Source of the DNA: Planctomycetaceae bacterium
GTDB lineage: Bacteria; Planctomycetota; Planctomycetia; Planctomycetales; Planctomycetaceae
Assembly (NCBI GenBank): GCA_029259845.1
Contig: JAJDEI010000100.1
Span: 16,490-80,489, forward strand
Length of the DNA: 64,000 nucleotides
Reading direction: 5' to 3'
A program made the position numbers and the translations under genes. The notes beneath the pieces were generated by a model. It saw nothing but the letters and a program-made list of their open reading frames with translations. It did not search any database and was not told the origin of the DNA. Below are positions 18,139 to 27,462 of the stretch, in pieces; position 1 is the stretch's first letter; each line of letters opens with the position of its first letter.

Positions 18139-19446
18139 TCAAAAGCCCGGGGCGGGATTCCGGCGGTTGCGCGAACGGGAACGCCCACGTTCGTTAGGGT
18201 CGTCCGCTTTGTCGTCATCGGCAGAGCGGACGTCGATTCGGCGGCCGTCGAGGGTAACGCGCAGGACGCAGCGAAAACCGAGATCGGCTGTCGGGGCGCT
18301 CATGCTGGCGCTGGAGCGATGCCACAATTCCCAGTGAGGCCCGCCTCCTTTGACGACCCGGTGATTGGCGACCGAGGGCCGTCGCGGACCGGTCGGGTTA
18401 TTGAGAGCCGCGCCGCCGCCGCCGGCACCGGACGAGTTGTGGGGTTGCTCCGTGAAGAAGTCCGCCACCCATTCCCGCGCGTTGCCGGCCATGTCCAGCA
18501 CGCCGAAGACGCTGCGGTCGGTCGAGAAGGATCCAACTGCGTCGATCTGTCCCGCCTCCCGATTTCCGTCCCAGACCGCGCGTCCGTTGCCCCACGGGCA
18601 ATCGAAGCTCTTCGGTCCCCGCGCGGCGAGTTCCCATTCGGCCTCGGTTGGAAGCGACTTTCCCGCCCAATCGGCATAGCGAACCGCATCTCCCCATCGC
18701 ACTCCGAGGACCGGATGCTCTGCCGGCGCGCCAGCATTTGCCGGCGGAGGGACCCGTCGTCCGTCGTCCTGCAGATCGTCCATGAACACGCGGTACTGGC
18801 CGAGCGTGACCTCGGTCACGTCGATGTAGAAGGGATCCAGTTCGACCGGATGAGCCTCAAGGGCGTTTTCTGGTTCTCCCTCCGCCCCCAGCAGAAAGAG
18901 GCCCCCCGGCACGAAGACCATCTCGGCGTCGTCGGCCTTGCAGCGGATCCGTTCCGGCCATCCGTCCCCACGTTTCGCGTGCGTCGTCCCGGCGGACTCA
19001 ACCGCGGCGAAGCCCTCCGGCAGCGACACGGTGCTCGCTCGCGGCATCGTTGCGCGGACGCCGTCGGGGGGGATCACGAAAAAGGACGACGAATCGGCCC
19101 CGGCGGCGGGGCGAACGGCCACGAACCAGTCATTCGCGTCCGAAGCATCCGACGCGTCAACGATGGTGAAATTGCCGTGATCCTCCGGCAGAGCGAGGAA
19201 CACGTCGTTCGGATCGACGCCCTTCGGGAGAGAGTCCTTCGCGGGCCGAACCGGTGTCGGTCGGGCGATTTGCCGCCCGGCAGGCTGCTGTCGCCCCACG
19301 CGGTTACGAGCCGGTGGCGCTGGCGGCGCCTTGGTCACAGACGGCGGAGGGGGGGGCGGCGTTGATTTCTCCCCGGAACACCCGGCAAGACAGACCATCA
19401 TCACCAGGACGGCGAATGGCCCGCGGCGGCGATCTGTTCTTTGCAT
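18139..19446 (-). CDS. Formylglycine-generating-enzyme/SUMF1-like lipoprotein
   Basis: A 435-residue protein starting at ATG 19446, preceded by GGAAAGGAAC. The N-terminus is a lipoprotein signal (VMMVCLAGCSGEKS, lipid-anchor Cys ~23), then a proline-rich linker. The C-terminal ~240 residues are a sulfatase-modifying-factor/FGE-sulfatase domain: FVPGGLFLLGAEGEPENALE, FYIDVTEVTLGQYRVFM, GKSLPTEAEWELAARGP, VFGVLDMAGNAREWVADFF, RVVKGGGPHW, and GFRCVLRV at the end. True FGEs activate sulfatases, but many domain members are non-catalytic; the catalytic cysteine pair is not evident here, so a binding or regulatory role is equally possible. Predicted membrane-anchored. Confidence 0.87.
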   Translation of the reverse strand: MQRTDRRRGPFAVLVMMVCLAGCSGEKSTPPPPPPSVTKAPPAPPARNRVGRQQPAGRQIARPTPVRPAKDSLPKGVDPNDVFLALPEDHGNFTIVDASDASDANDWFVAVRPAAGADSSSFFVIPPDGVRATMPRASTVSLPEGFAAVESAGTTHAKRGDGWPERIRCKADDAEMVFVPGGLFLLGAEGEPENALEAHPVELDPFYIDVTEVTLGQYRVFMDDLQDDGRRVPPPANAGAPAEHPVLGVRWGDAVRYADWAGKSLPTEAEWELAARGPKSFDCPWGNGRAVWDGNREAGQIDAVGSFSTDRSVFGVLDMAGNAREWVADFFTEQPHNSSGAGGGGAALNNPTGPRRPSVANHRVVKGGGPHWELWHRSSASMSAPTADLGFRCVLRVTLDGRRIDVRSADDDKADDPNERGRSRSRNRRNPAPGF

Positions 19447-19541
19447 GACGTGTTCCTTTCCGTGGAATTCGGCCCAAGTGACCTCGCGTCAATTCTCACG
19501 GACCGATCGACAAACCGCAACGATCGGATGGCTGTGGCCAG

Positions 19542-19692
19542 GGCCATTCAAAGATTGAAGCTGGGGAACCTCGTAACCCGGAGCGTCAGCGAGGGACGAA
19601 TCGCTCACTCACGTTCGCTTCCTCGCTGACGCTTCGGGTTACCATTGAGCTTGTCCCGGTCGGTCTTCTCCCAAGTGAAACTTTGAATGGCC
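19542..19692. repeat. R1 element, copy 1
   Basis: A 151-base element with perfect 12-base terminal inverted repeats (GGCCATTCAAAG / CTTTGAATGGCC) and an inner inverted pair (GTAACCCGGAGCGTCAGCGA / TCGCTGACGCTTCGGGTTAC). Translation of the inner part gives the planctomycete artefact peptide TRSVSEG. No transposase is encoded, so it is MITE-like. Confidence 0.85.
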
Positions 19693-19693
19693 C

Positions 19694-19835
19694 CGGGTGG
19701 CGGGGGCGCTGTAACACCATTCGGTGGTCTTGCCGCGTCGATCACGGGGGCGACGTCGTTGCCCGGTGGATCGTTCACCGCCCCCGGATCGAACGGTTGT
19801 CGTTGTTCAACGCACCAATGCGCCCCCGCCACCCG
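19694..19835 (+). repeat. R2 element, copy 1
   Basis: A 142-base element with perfect 16-base terminal inverted repeats (CGGGTGGCGGGGGCGC / GCGCCCCCGCCACCCG) and the inner marker TTGCCGCGTCGATCACGGGG. It abuts R1 copy 1 with one base between. Confidence 0.85.
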
Positions 19836-19884
19836 ACGCCGACGATCACAAAGTGCGGATGTTCCGGTCGGATGGCTGTGGCCA

Positions 19885-20036
19885 GGGCCATTCAAAGATT
19901 GAAGCTGGGGAACCTCGTAACCCGAAGCGTCAGCGAGGGGCGAATCGCCACCTCACGTTCGCTTCCTCGCTGACGCTTCGGGTGACCATTGAGCTTGTCC
20001 CGGTCGGTCTTCTCCCAGGTGAAACTCTGAATGGCC
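19885..20036. repeat. R1 element, copy 2
   Basis: Begins GGCCATTCAAAGATTGAAGC and ends ACTCTGAATGGCC. It carries the same inner inverted pair as copy 1, with a GTGACC variant in the right arm. Confidence 0.85.
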
Positions 20037-20492
20037 CTGTGGCTGTGGCCCAGGATGAATGTGTTTTTCACGATGGGTCCGGTATCGGCGGTTTGCCGTC
20101 GCCGTTGGCTCCGGGCAAACACCAATCCATGACACCCGTTAGCCCGGTGGCAACGCCGACGGTCGACGTCGGTGAGACGTCCCAACTTCCGGCAGACGTT
20201 TTCCCGGGGCTGCGACCGAGACGGGGGTGTGCGGTCGCCGATTGTCGCACTCCAACGGCTCGCCATTGTCGTGCGGACGCGACAGATCAAGTCATGTACG
20301 GTTACAATAGACTCCTGTTTTCCGGTGACACGCTCACGCCGGGCATCAGCATTCAAGCTTGACGCGCGGCACGGGATTCGGGCCGAACCGTTCCCCTGCC
20401 AGACAGTGTTGTGAAGCCGACGCCCCCCGCGCCGGCACCTTCCTCGCTGATGCCTCGGCAGCATCATCCCCCGAATCTGCCAGTCGCACCCC

Positions 20493-21299
20493 ATGAACAA
20501 ATCGCAGCACCAATTGGCTCCTGGCGAACCGGCGAACCTTTCCGAGCTGCCAACCAGCAGCAAGCCATTCCATGACGACCGCGATGCGGCCGAGAAGGAG
20601 TTCCGCAAACTCCGCAAGCAGTTCATCACGTGGCAGCGTGCGCTGTGGGCCGAAGGACGGCAACAGCTGTTGATCGTGCTTCAGGCGATGGACGCCGGGG
20701 GCAAGGACGGGACCATCCGCAAGCTTTTCATGGGCGTCAACCCACAAGGCGTGCACGTGGCGTCGTTCAAAGCCCCCAGCGTTCGAGAGCTGGCCCACGA
20801 TTTTCTCTGGCGCGTGCACCGGGATGTGCCCGCAGCCGGGATGATCGGCGTCTTCAACCGCTCCCACTACGAAGACGTTCTCGTCGTCCGCGTGAATCGG
20901 CTAGCGCCCCGGGAAGCCTGGGAGCCGCGCTTTCAGCAGATCAACGACTTCGAGCGGCTGCTCGCCGAGACCGGGACTCGCATCCTCAAGTTCTATCTCC
21001 ACATCTCCAGGGACGAGCAGCGGAAGCGCTTTCAGGACCGCCTCGACCGCCCGGAGAAGAACTTCAAGTTTTCGCTCGACGATCTGGAGAAGCGCAAGCA
21101 ATGGGACGACTACCGATTCGCCTACGAGGACGCACTCACACGCTGCACCACTGACTGGGCCCCTTGGTACGCAATCCCGTCCAACCAAAAGTGGTATCGC
21201 AATCTGGCCATCATGCGAATCGTGGTGAAAACGTTGGAGGACATGAATCCAACGTACCCCACCATCGACTATGATCCGAAACAGGTTAAAATAGACTAG
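20493..21299 (+). CDS. ppk2: Polyphosphate kinase 2 family protein (polyphosphate:nucleotide phosphotransferase)
   Basis: A 268-residue single-domain PPK2, normal length for the family, which moves phosphate between inorganic polyphosphate and nucleotides. Walker A is AMDAGGKDGT (65-74), Walker B lies in MIGVFNRSHYEDV (~117-129), and the lid module is LDDLEKRKQWDDY (~195-207). DWAPWYAIPSNQKWYRNLAI near the C-terminus is also typical. The arrangement resembles the polyphosphate:AMP/ADP phosphotransferase subgroup, but the exact acceptor cannot be fixed by eye. No signal peptide, so cytoplasmic. No strong Shine-Dalgarno is seen before ATG 20493. It stands alone, upstream of the PSD1-DUF1501 operon. 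Confidence 0.93.
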   Translation: MNKSQHQLAPGEPANLSELPTSSKPFHDDRDAAEKEFRKLRKQFITWQRALWAEGRQQLLIVLQAMDAGGKDGTIRKLFMGVNPQGVHVASFKAPSVRELAHDFLWRVHRDVPAAGMIGVFNRSHYEDVLVVRVNRLAPREAWEPRFQQINDFERLLAETGTRILKFYLHISRDEQRKRFQDRLDRPEKNFKFSLDDLEKRKQWDDYRFAYEDALTRCTTDWAPWYAIPSNQKWYRNLAIMRIVVKTLEDMNPTYPTIDYDPKQVKID

Positions 21300-21373
21300 G
21301 AGGTCCGATTTGTCCGGCGGGTATCAAGGCCTATCGGCCCCGAGCGATCCGAACAGAGGAAGTTGGCTCATCA

Positions 21374-23908
21374 ATGAAACAATTGTTCGTCATTGCGGCT
21401 CTGTGCGTTCTGTGGGGGCCAATCCTTCGTCTGTCCGCGGACGATCGCGCAGCGGATGACCGTAGCGCGACCGACTTTGCTCACGACGTCGTCCCCATCC
21501 TGCGGCAGCATTGCGTCGAGTGCCACGGAGGCGACGAAGCCGAAGGCGGGATGTCGCTGAATACCCGCTCCACATTGTTGGACGCGGAGGCGGTCACACC
21601 CGGCCAGGCGGACCAGTCAACGCTCATCGAGCTGGTGACGTCAACGGACCCCGTCGAGCAGATGCCCCCCAAGGACCGCGCCCGGCTTACCGCAGCCGAG
21701 ATCACGACGTTGCGGAACTGGATCGACGCCGGTGCGTTGTGGGAGGACGGTTTCACTTTCGCGGAGGATCGCTACGAATCGCCGCTCCACCCACGTGAAG
21801 TCGAATTGCCGCCCGCGCGCGACGGACGGAGCAATCCGATCGACCGCATCCTTGATGCGTACTTCGCCGAACACGATCTGCGACCCGGCCCGCCGCTGGA
21901 CGATCAGACGTTCATGCGGCGGCTGTCGCTCGACATCACCGGACTGCTCCCGCATCCGGACGAACTCCGGCAGTTCCTCGCCGACGGCAGCAGCGACAAA
22001 CGCGAGCGATTGATTCGGCGGACCCTCGACGATGACCGGGCGTTCGCCGAACACTGGCTCACCTTCTGGAGCGATCTGCTCCGCAACACGTACGCCGGCA
22101 CCGGCTTCATTGACGACGGCCGCCGGCAGATCACCGAATGGTTATATGGGGCCCTGCTGACCAACAAGCCTTACGACCAGTTCGCGCGGGAACTGATCGC
22201 ACCCGAACCAGGAGCGGCCGGGTTCATTCGCGGGATCAAGTGGCGGGGCAACGTCAATTCGTCTCAGGCGACCGAGATTCAGTTCGCCCAGAGCATCGGA
22301 CAGGTGTTCCTGGGCATCAACCTCAAGTGCGCATCCTGTCACGATAGCTTCATCGACCGTTGGACCCTCGCCGACACGTACAATCTGGCGGGGATCTACG
22401 CGACCGCTCCGCTGGAGATCCATCGCTGTGATGTGCCGACAGGCCGCTTCGCTGAGCCGGCGTGGCTCTTTCCCGAGTTGGGACAGATCGACCCCGCTGC
22501 CGAACAGCCCGAGCGATTGCGGCAGATGGCCGAATTGATGACGGCCCCGGAAAACGGGCGGCTCACGCGGACCATCGTCAATCGCCTCTGGCAACGCCTG
22601 ATGGGCCGCGGCATCGTCCACCCGGTCGACGCCATGCAGACCCGGCCGTGGAGCGAAGAGCTCATCGATTTTCTGGCCTGGGATCTGCGCGAACACGGAT
22701 ACGACCTGAAGCATACGATGGCGCTCATCGCTGGGTCGCACGCCTATCAATCACAGGCGGCAGCCCTTGACGCTCCCGCCGCTCCTGAGGGCTATGTCTT
22801 TGGCGGACCGCTCACCAAGCGGATGACCGCCGAACAATTCACCGACGCGCTTCACAGCTTGGCCGACACGTGGCCCGGTCCGGACGGTCGCGCCTTCCGT
22901 CGCGATGGCCGCGGGCAGGGAGGGCAACTCGCCGCCGTTGTTCGCGCCGAGGAGCAAGCCGCATCGCGCATTCCGCTCGAGCGATTGGTGACCGGATCGC
23001 TCCTCCGGACGGCGTTGGAGCAATCATTGTGGGTCTGGAGCGACGCCGACGCCCTCACCGAAACTCCGCAGGCAACCGCCCACTTTCGCAAGGCGGTCTC
23101 CGTGGACGACGCCGATCATGTTCTCATCCTGCTGAGTGCGGATCACGCGGCGGCGCTGTTCGTCAACGGCAAACGGCTCGCCAAACAGGAGGGATTCGAC
23201 CGCGTGCTGGCCGTCGAAGTGACGCGCCGCCTGCAGCCGGAGGAAAACGTCATCGCCGTGCATGTCGAGAACGACGGCGAGCAGGACCCGAACCCCGCCG
23301 GACTGCTGCTGACGGTCCTCGGAATTTCGGACAAAGGAGACCTGTTGTGGGCCCGGCCTGCCGACGAGACGTGGCGCGCTGCCGCCGAGGCACCGGACGG
23401 CTGGCAACGGCTTGGCTTCGACGATTCGTCGTGGCCGGCAGCAACGGTGATCGGCGGCGCGGAGGCCGAGCCCTGGACGTTGTTGGAAAAGTTCGACGAC
23501 GGCAAGTTCACCCTGCAACGGGATTGGAACCTTCTCTGGAAGGACCATCCGGTACGTGCGTCCTTGTCTCCTCCCTCCGGGCTGCAGGCAACGCTGGGAC
23601 GGCCGAACCGCGAGCAGGTCGTCAGCAGCCGCCCGTCGCAACTGACCACGCTCGAAGCGATCAGCCTGTCCAACGGTGAAGAGATGTCGCGGATGTTGAG
23701 CGAGGCCGCAACGAGAATTCTGGCGACCCACGCCGAATCGCCCGCCGAACTGACGGACTGGTTGTACTGGTCGGCCCTCACGCGACCGCCCCGCCCGGCG
23801 GAGGCTGAGGTCGCTGCCGAGTTGCTCGGTTCGCCGATCACGACCGAAGGAATCGAGGACCTGCTCTGGACGGTGCTGATGCTGCCGGAGTTTCAACTCA
23901 TTCGTTAA
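21374..23908 (+). CDS. PSD1/DUF1549/DUF1553 cytochrome-like protein with inserted beta-sandwich
   Basis: An 844-residue exported protein, ATG 21374 after AGAGGAAG. A signal peptide (~1-21) is followed by a planctomycete cytochrome C (PSD1) domain with heme-binding CVECH (C47, C50, H51) and the downstream MPPKDRARL. The DUF1549 domain (~150-350) shows FMRRLSLDITGLLP and, later, CASCH in LKCASCHDSFIDRWTLAD. The DUF1553 block (~390-460) has TRTIVNRLWQRLMGRGIVHP. Between the two halves of DUF1553 (~540-720) sits an extra domain resembling a galactose-binding or glycosidase sugar-binding beta-sandwich (LFVNGKRL, GFDDSSWPAATV). First gene of an operon with the DUF1501 gene 36 bases downstream. The substrate of such pairs is unknown. 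Confidence 0.9.
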   Translation: MKQLFVIAALCVLWGPILRLSADDRAADDRSATDFAHDVVPILRQHCVECHGGDEAEGGMSLNTRSTLLDAEAVTPGQADQSTLIELVTSTDPVEQMPPKDRARLTAAEITTLRNWIDAGALWEDGFTFAEDRYESPLHPREVELPPARDGRSNPIDRILDAYFAEHDLRPGPPLDDQTFMRRLSLDITGLLPHPDELRQFLADGSSDKRERLIRRTLDDDRAFAEHWLTFWSDLLRNTYAGTGFIDDGRRQITEWLYGALLTNKPYDQFARELIAPEPGAAGFIRGIKWRGNVNSSQATEIQFAQSIGQVFLGINLKCASCHDSFIDRWTLADTYNLAGIYATAPLEIHRCDVPTGRFAEPAWLFPELGQIDPAAEQPERLRQMAELMTAPENGRLTRTIVNRLWQRLMGRGIVHPVDAMQTRPWSEELIDFLAWDLREHGYDLKHTMALIAGSHAYQSQAAALDAPAAPEGYVFGGPLTKRMTAEQFTDALHSLADTWPGPDGRAFRRDGRGQGGQLAAVVRAEEQAASRIPLERLVTGSLLRTALEQSLWVWSDADALTETPQATAHFRKAVSVDDADHVLILLSADHAAALFVNGKRLAKQEGFDRVLAVEVTRRLQPEENVIAVHVENDGEQDPNPAGLLLTVLGISDKGDLLWARPADETWRAAAEAPDGWQRLGFDDSSWPAATVIGGAEAEPWTLLEKFDDGKFTLQRDWNLLWKDHPVRASLSPPSGLQATLGRPNREQVVSSRPSQLTTLEAISLSNGEEMSRMLSEAATRILATHAESPAELTDWLYWSALTRPPRPAEAEVAAELLGSPITTEGIEDLLWTVLMLPEFQLIR

Positions 23909-23944
23909 TTGACGATTTCTCTCCTCACCCAGGGAGACCCGACC

Positions 23945-25417
23945 ATGCGATCTGACATGCAGAACATCGAGCAGACAACCACCGACGAGCAACAGACCCG
24001 TCGCCGGTTCCTCCAGGCGATGGCAGCCTCCGCCGGGGCGGCCATGATGACGGGTGAACCGCGGCAGCTCCGCGCTGCGACGGAGGGAGACCGCATCGGT
24101 GCTCCGGCGGCAACGGCGGATTGCTGCATCGTGTTGTGGATGGGCGGCGGCATGGCGGCTCCCGACACCTTCGACCCCAAACAATACTTTCCGTTTGAGA
24201 TCGGACGAGAAGTCGCTCCGATCATCAGCACGTTTCCCGCGATCGACACGGCTGTCGACAACATCAAAATTAGCGAAGGATTGGAGCAGATCGCGCAGGT
24301 GATGGACCGGGCGACGCTCGTCCGCTCTCATGTGTTGGCCGACCTGGGCAACATCCTGCATTCGCGGCATCAGTACCATTGGCACACCGGTTACGTGCCG
24401 CCTGTCACCGTCGCCGCCCCCCACATCGGTGCCTGGATGGCCCGCGCGCTCGGTCCGGCCAACCCGGTGATCCCGCCGTTTATCAACATCGGCCAGCGGA
24501 TCGAGGGCAACGGAGAGTCCGAGGAACTCAAGGCGTTCACCACCGCCGGATTCTTCGGCAGTGAGTTTGGTCCGTTCAACATCCCCGACCCGGCCCAGGC
24601 CGCCGCCGCTGTTCGCCCGCCAGAAGGGATGGACATCGGGCGTTTTCAGAATCGTTACCGTGCCTACAAGAAACTGGTCGAACAATCGCCGCAGGCGCAG
24701 TACGCCAGCGACTACCACCAGGAGTCGATGGTCCGGTCGATGGAAAACGCCTATCGTCTGCTTGAATCCAAGCACAAAGACGCCTTCGATCTCGCGCTGG
24801 AGCCGAAAGAGTCGTTCGAAAAGTACGACACCGGACGCTTCGGCCAGGGTTGCCTGCTGGCGCGGCGGCTCGTCGAAGCGGGGGCCCGGTACATCGAGGT
24901 GACCACCGAATACGTGCCGTTCTTGAATTGGGACACCCACGAAAACGGCCATACGACTGCCGCCCGCATGAAGCAGCAGATCGACCGTCCCATCGCCCAG
25001 CTCGTGCTTGATCTCGAACAACGGGGGCTGTTGGACCGCACATTGATCGTTCTCGCCAGCGAGTTCAGCCGCGACATGCTCATCGAAGGGGTGCCGGGAA
25101 GCGCGGCCCGCGACCAGTCTCGGGCGAAAACCGACGTGCTCCAGGAAATGCGGCACTACGGCCTGCACCGACATTTCACCGGATCGTCTTCGGTGCTCAT
25201 GTTCGGCGGCGGCATGCAACGAGGATTGCTCTACGGCGAGACCGCGCAAGAGCGGCCCTGCATCGTCACCAAGAACCCGGTGTCGATCACCGATCTGCAC
25301 GCGACGATCTTCACCGCCATGGGCATCCGGCCACAGACCGGCTTCGAGATCGAACGCCGCCCGTTCTTCGCCACCACAGACGGACTCGGCAAGCCGGTGA
25401 TGGACCTGTTTGGTTGA
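23945..25417 (+). CDS. DUF1501 family protein (PSD1 partner)
   Basis: A 490-residue DUF1501 protein, second gene of the PSD1 operon. ATG 23945 follows GGGAGA at good spacing; an in-frame start at 23909 would overlap the upstream gene's end and is less likely. Tat-like leader: TRRRFLQAMAASAGAAMM (~19-36). Marks: IVLWMGGGMAAPDTFDPKQY, VRSHVLADLGN, NWDTHENGH, LIVLASEFSRDMLIEG and a C-terminal GRPxF-like region. The VLASEFSRD variant replaces the EFGRTPKIN of the two DUF1501 proteins near the window start, marking a different subgroup. Probably works with the PSD1 protein in the periplasm. Confidence 0.9.
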   Translation: MRSDMQNIEQTTTDEQQTRRRFLQAMAASAGAAMMTGEPRQLRAATEGDRIGAPAATADCCIVLWMGGGMAAPDTFDPKQYFPFEIGREVAPIISTFPAIDTAVDNIKISEGLEQIAQVMDRATLVRSHVLADLGNILHSRHQYHWHTGYVPPVTVAAPHIGAWMARALGPANPVIPPFINIGQRIEGNGESEELKAFTTAGFFGSEFGPFNIPDPAQAAAAVRPPEGMDIGRFQNRYRAYKKLVEQSPQAQYASDYHQESMVRSMENAYRLLESKHKDAFDLALEPKESFEKYDTGRFGQGCLLARRLVEAGARYIEVTTEYVPFLNWDTHENGHTTAARMKQQIDRPIAQLVLDLEQRGLLDRTLIVLASEFSRDMLIEGVPGSAARDQSRAKTDVLQEMRHYGLHRHFTGSSSVLMFGGGMQRGLLYGETAQERPCIVTKNPVSITDLHATIFTAMGIRPQTGFEIERRPFFATTDGLGKPVMDLFG

Positions 25418-25442
25418 ACCGCCGAAGATGACGTAAAGCCGT

Positions 25443-25584
25443 CGGGTGGCGGGGGCGCTGCAACAGCACTCGGTGGTCTTGCCGTGCCGATCACGGGGGC
25501 GACGTCGTTGCCTGGTGGATCGTTCACCGCCCCCGAATCGAAGGGTTGCCGTTGTTCAATACACCAATGCGCCCCCGCCACCCG
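25443..25584 (+). repeat. R2 element, copy 2
   Basis: 142 bases, same terminal inverted repeats as copy 1. The spacer after it (GATCACAAAGTGCGGATGTT) is identical to that after copy 1, so the unit R2-spacer-R1 has been copied as a whole. Confidence 0.85.
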
Positions 25585-25627
25585 ACGCCGAAGATCACAA
25601 AGTGCGGATGTTCCGGTCGGGTGGCGG

Positions 25628-25778
25628 GGCCGTTCAAAGATTGCAGATGGGCAACCTCGTAACCCGAAGCGTCAGCGAGGGACGAATCGCCAACTCACGT
25701 TCGCTTCCTTGCTTACGCTTCGGGTTACCATTGAGCTTGTCCCGGTCGGTCCTCTCCAAAGTGAAACTTTGAATGGCC
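25628..25778. repeat. R1 element, copy 3
   Basis: Begins GGCCGTTCAAAGATTGCAGA and ends AAACTTTGAATGGCC. The left terminus has GGCCG in place of GGCCA. Confidence 0.85.
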
Positions 25779-25779
25779 C

Positions 25780-25922
25780 CGGGTGGCGGGGGCGCTGTAA
25801 CAGCATTTGGTGGTCTTGCCGCGTCGATCACGGGGGCGACGTCGTCAGTTTGGTGGATCGTTCACCGCCCCCCGACCAATGGGTTGTCGTTGTTCAACGC
25901 ACCAATGCGCCCCCGCCACCCG
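25780..25922 (+). repeat. R2 element, copy 3
   Basis: 143 bases, directly after R1 copy 3 with one base between, as in the first array. The central part differs (GACGTCGTCAGTTTGGTGGA). Confidence 0.8.
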
Positions 25923-25967
25923 ACGCAGCCTCAAGGCTGAACTCCCACTCCCAAGCTCGTCAGAGCA

Positions 25968-27143
25968 CTACGAACGCCCGCTCGGCTGCGCGGCGAAGCT
26001 CGTGACCTGTCGGATGGCTTCGGTCATCGCGGAGCGGTCAACTTCGTGCACGTCGAGTTTTTGGCCGACGGCAGGGAGCATGGTGAGCGTGAGCCGTCCG
26101 CCGAGATGCTGGCGAAACTGCTCCAGTCCGGCGAACAGGGTGTCCGTGTCCTCCAGCAACGGATGCGTAAGCGGCAAACCGAGCTTTGCCAGGCAATCGA
26201 GCGTGCGGTCTGCGTCTTCTTTTGGCAGGCCGCAAACCAGTGAGGAGTAGACTGTGTCGATGGCCACTCCGATGCTGACCGCCTCGCCGTGACGGAGTTG
26301 GAACCCGGACATCACTTCCAGCGTGTGGGCCGACCAATGCCCGAAGTCGAGTGGCCGTGCTTCCAGTGCCTCGAACGGGTCGCCCCCTTCGGTGATGTGG
26401 GCAAGATGCAGTTCAGCCGAACGCCGGATGACCGGTGCGGCGGCGTCCCAGTCCCGTTGGCGAATCCGGCCGGCAGACCGGCAGATCGCATCGAAGGCCT
26501 CCGCGTCTTTCAGTAACGTCACCTTGACCGCCTCGGAGAATCCGCAGCGAAAGTCACGGTCCGGGAGCGTCTCCAGCAACGCCGCGTCGTTGATCACTCC
26601 CCAGGGAACGGCGAACGTGCCGATCCAGTTCTTCTGCTCGAACAGGTTGACCGCATTCTTAACGCCGATCCCCGAATCCGCCTGCGCGAGCGTGGTCGTC
26701 GGCAGCCGCACGAGACGGATCCCCCGATGGGCCAGAGCCGCAGCGAAACCGACCGCGTCGAGCACCGCCCCGCCTCCGACGACGATCACATAACTGCGAC
26801 GATCCAGCGCGGCGGCGTTCATGCACTTGAGCATCTGCTCGATGATGTGGATGTCGTTCTTGGCCGCTTCGCCGCCGCGGACAACCTGGATGTTCCCCGG
26901 CATGGTGACGCGATCGGCATGATCGGCCACGAATCCCCGAATCCGCGCCTTCAACTGGGGCATGGCCTGGGCGACCTGTTCGTCCAGCCAGAACTGCACC
27001 CGAGCCGCCGCGCCGCCGGACGGTTCGAGCAGTTCCGCGAGAGCGGACTGGTCCCTGCCGAGCACATCCTCGGTGAACCGCAGCCGATGAGTGAAGGGGA
27101 CCGTGAATGCGGCGTCGATTGCAGTCGGCTGGCAGTCAGTCAT
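25968..27143 (-). CDS. 3-dehydroquinate synthase family protein (AroB/EboD-like)
   Basis: A 391-residue NAD-dependent cyclase of the dehydroquinate synthase fold. The NAD-binding region is [20 protein letters not shown], followed by [22 protein letters not shown]. Metal ligands and catalytic residues are suggested by [25 protein letters not shown] and [15 protein letters not shown]. AroB makes 3-dehydroquinate from DAHP in the shikimate pathway, but the family also includes EboD of the prenyl-linked ebo gene set and sugar-phosphate cyclases. The residues around the active site differ enough from textbook AroB that I leave the symbol empty. The divergent neighbour is a DUF420 membrane protein. 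No ebo or shikimate genes adjoin it. Confidence 0.85.
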   Translation of the reverse strand: MTDCQPTAIDAAFTVPFTHRLRFTEDVLGRDQSALAELLEPSGGAAARVQFWLDEQVAQAMPQLKARIRGFVADHADRVTMPGNIQVVRGGEAAKNDIHIIEQMLKCMNAAALDRRSYVIVVGGGAVLDAVGFAAALAHRGIRLVRLPTTTLAQADSGIGVKNAVNLFEQKNWIGTFAVPWGVINDAALLETLPDRDFRCGFSEAVKVTLLKDAEAFDAICRSAGRIRQRDWDAAAPVIRRSAELHLAHITEGGDPFEALEARPLDFGHWSAHTLEVMSGFQLRHGEAVSIGVAIDTVYSSLVCGLPKEDADRTLDCLAKLGLPLTHPLLEDTDTLFAGLEQFRQHLGGRLTLTMLPAVGQKLDVHEVDRSAMTEAIRQVTSFAAQPSGRS

Positions 27144-27462
27144 GGAAGTCCGGGCAAGTGCGGTGGGAAATCGCGAAGGGTTGTCGGTGCGTCGGGGTGG
27201 CTGGGGCGCTGTTGGGGCGACGGGAACGTGTCCTCAGATCGAACACCGGGGCCGTGACGCGGTCAGTGCACCGTCCACAGCCCCAGGCTTCCGGGCGGCT
27301 GGCCAATCGTCGGGATCAGATCGCCCGAGCCTCCCCCACCATCGGGCGGAGGCACCCGGACGGAAGACGCACCAGAACCCATGTGGCCAAGAACGTCTCG
27401 ATTCACTATGAACCATCTCCGCACGTCTCTCAACTCTGTCTCGCTTCTCCCGGGCATGAAGC
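27144..27462. other. Divergent intergenic region
   Basis: These 319 bases separate the minus-strand cyclase gene from the plus-strand DUF420 gene and should hold promoters for both. I saw no repeat family member and no convincing promoter or hairpin. Confidence 0.4.

Larger units (their letters stand above)
19447..20492. other. Long intergenic region with composite R1-R2-R1 repeat array
   Basis: Just over 1 kb without a supported gene. It contains R1 (19542-19692), R2 (19694-19835) and R1 (19885-20036), joined by a short spacer reading GATCACAAAGTGCGGATGTT that recurs next to R2 at 25585. From 20037 to 20492 I see no repeat family member and no convincing gene. The promoter of the PPK2 gene should lie near its right end. 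Confidence 0.6.
25418..25967. other. Intergenic region with composite R2-R1-R2 array
   Basis: These 550 bases between convergent genes hold R2 (25443-25584), R1 (25628-25778) and R2 (25780-25922). They are followed by a short R4-like fragment (GCAGCCTCAAGGCTGAACTC, ~25926-25945) just before the stop of the dehydroquinate-synthase-like gene. No gene is supported. Confidence 0.65.

Noticed and set aside
23024..25300. A 758-residue minus-strand open frame
   Set aside because: Antisense to the PSD1 and DUF1501 genes, both with strong family motifs; composition is rich in Arg, Gly and His without domains.
17749..25922. CRISPR array
   Set aside because: The repeats are long (about 78-152 bases), palindromic and few, with no regular short spacers and no cas genes nearby.
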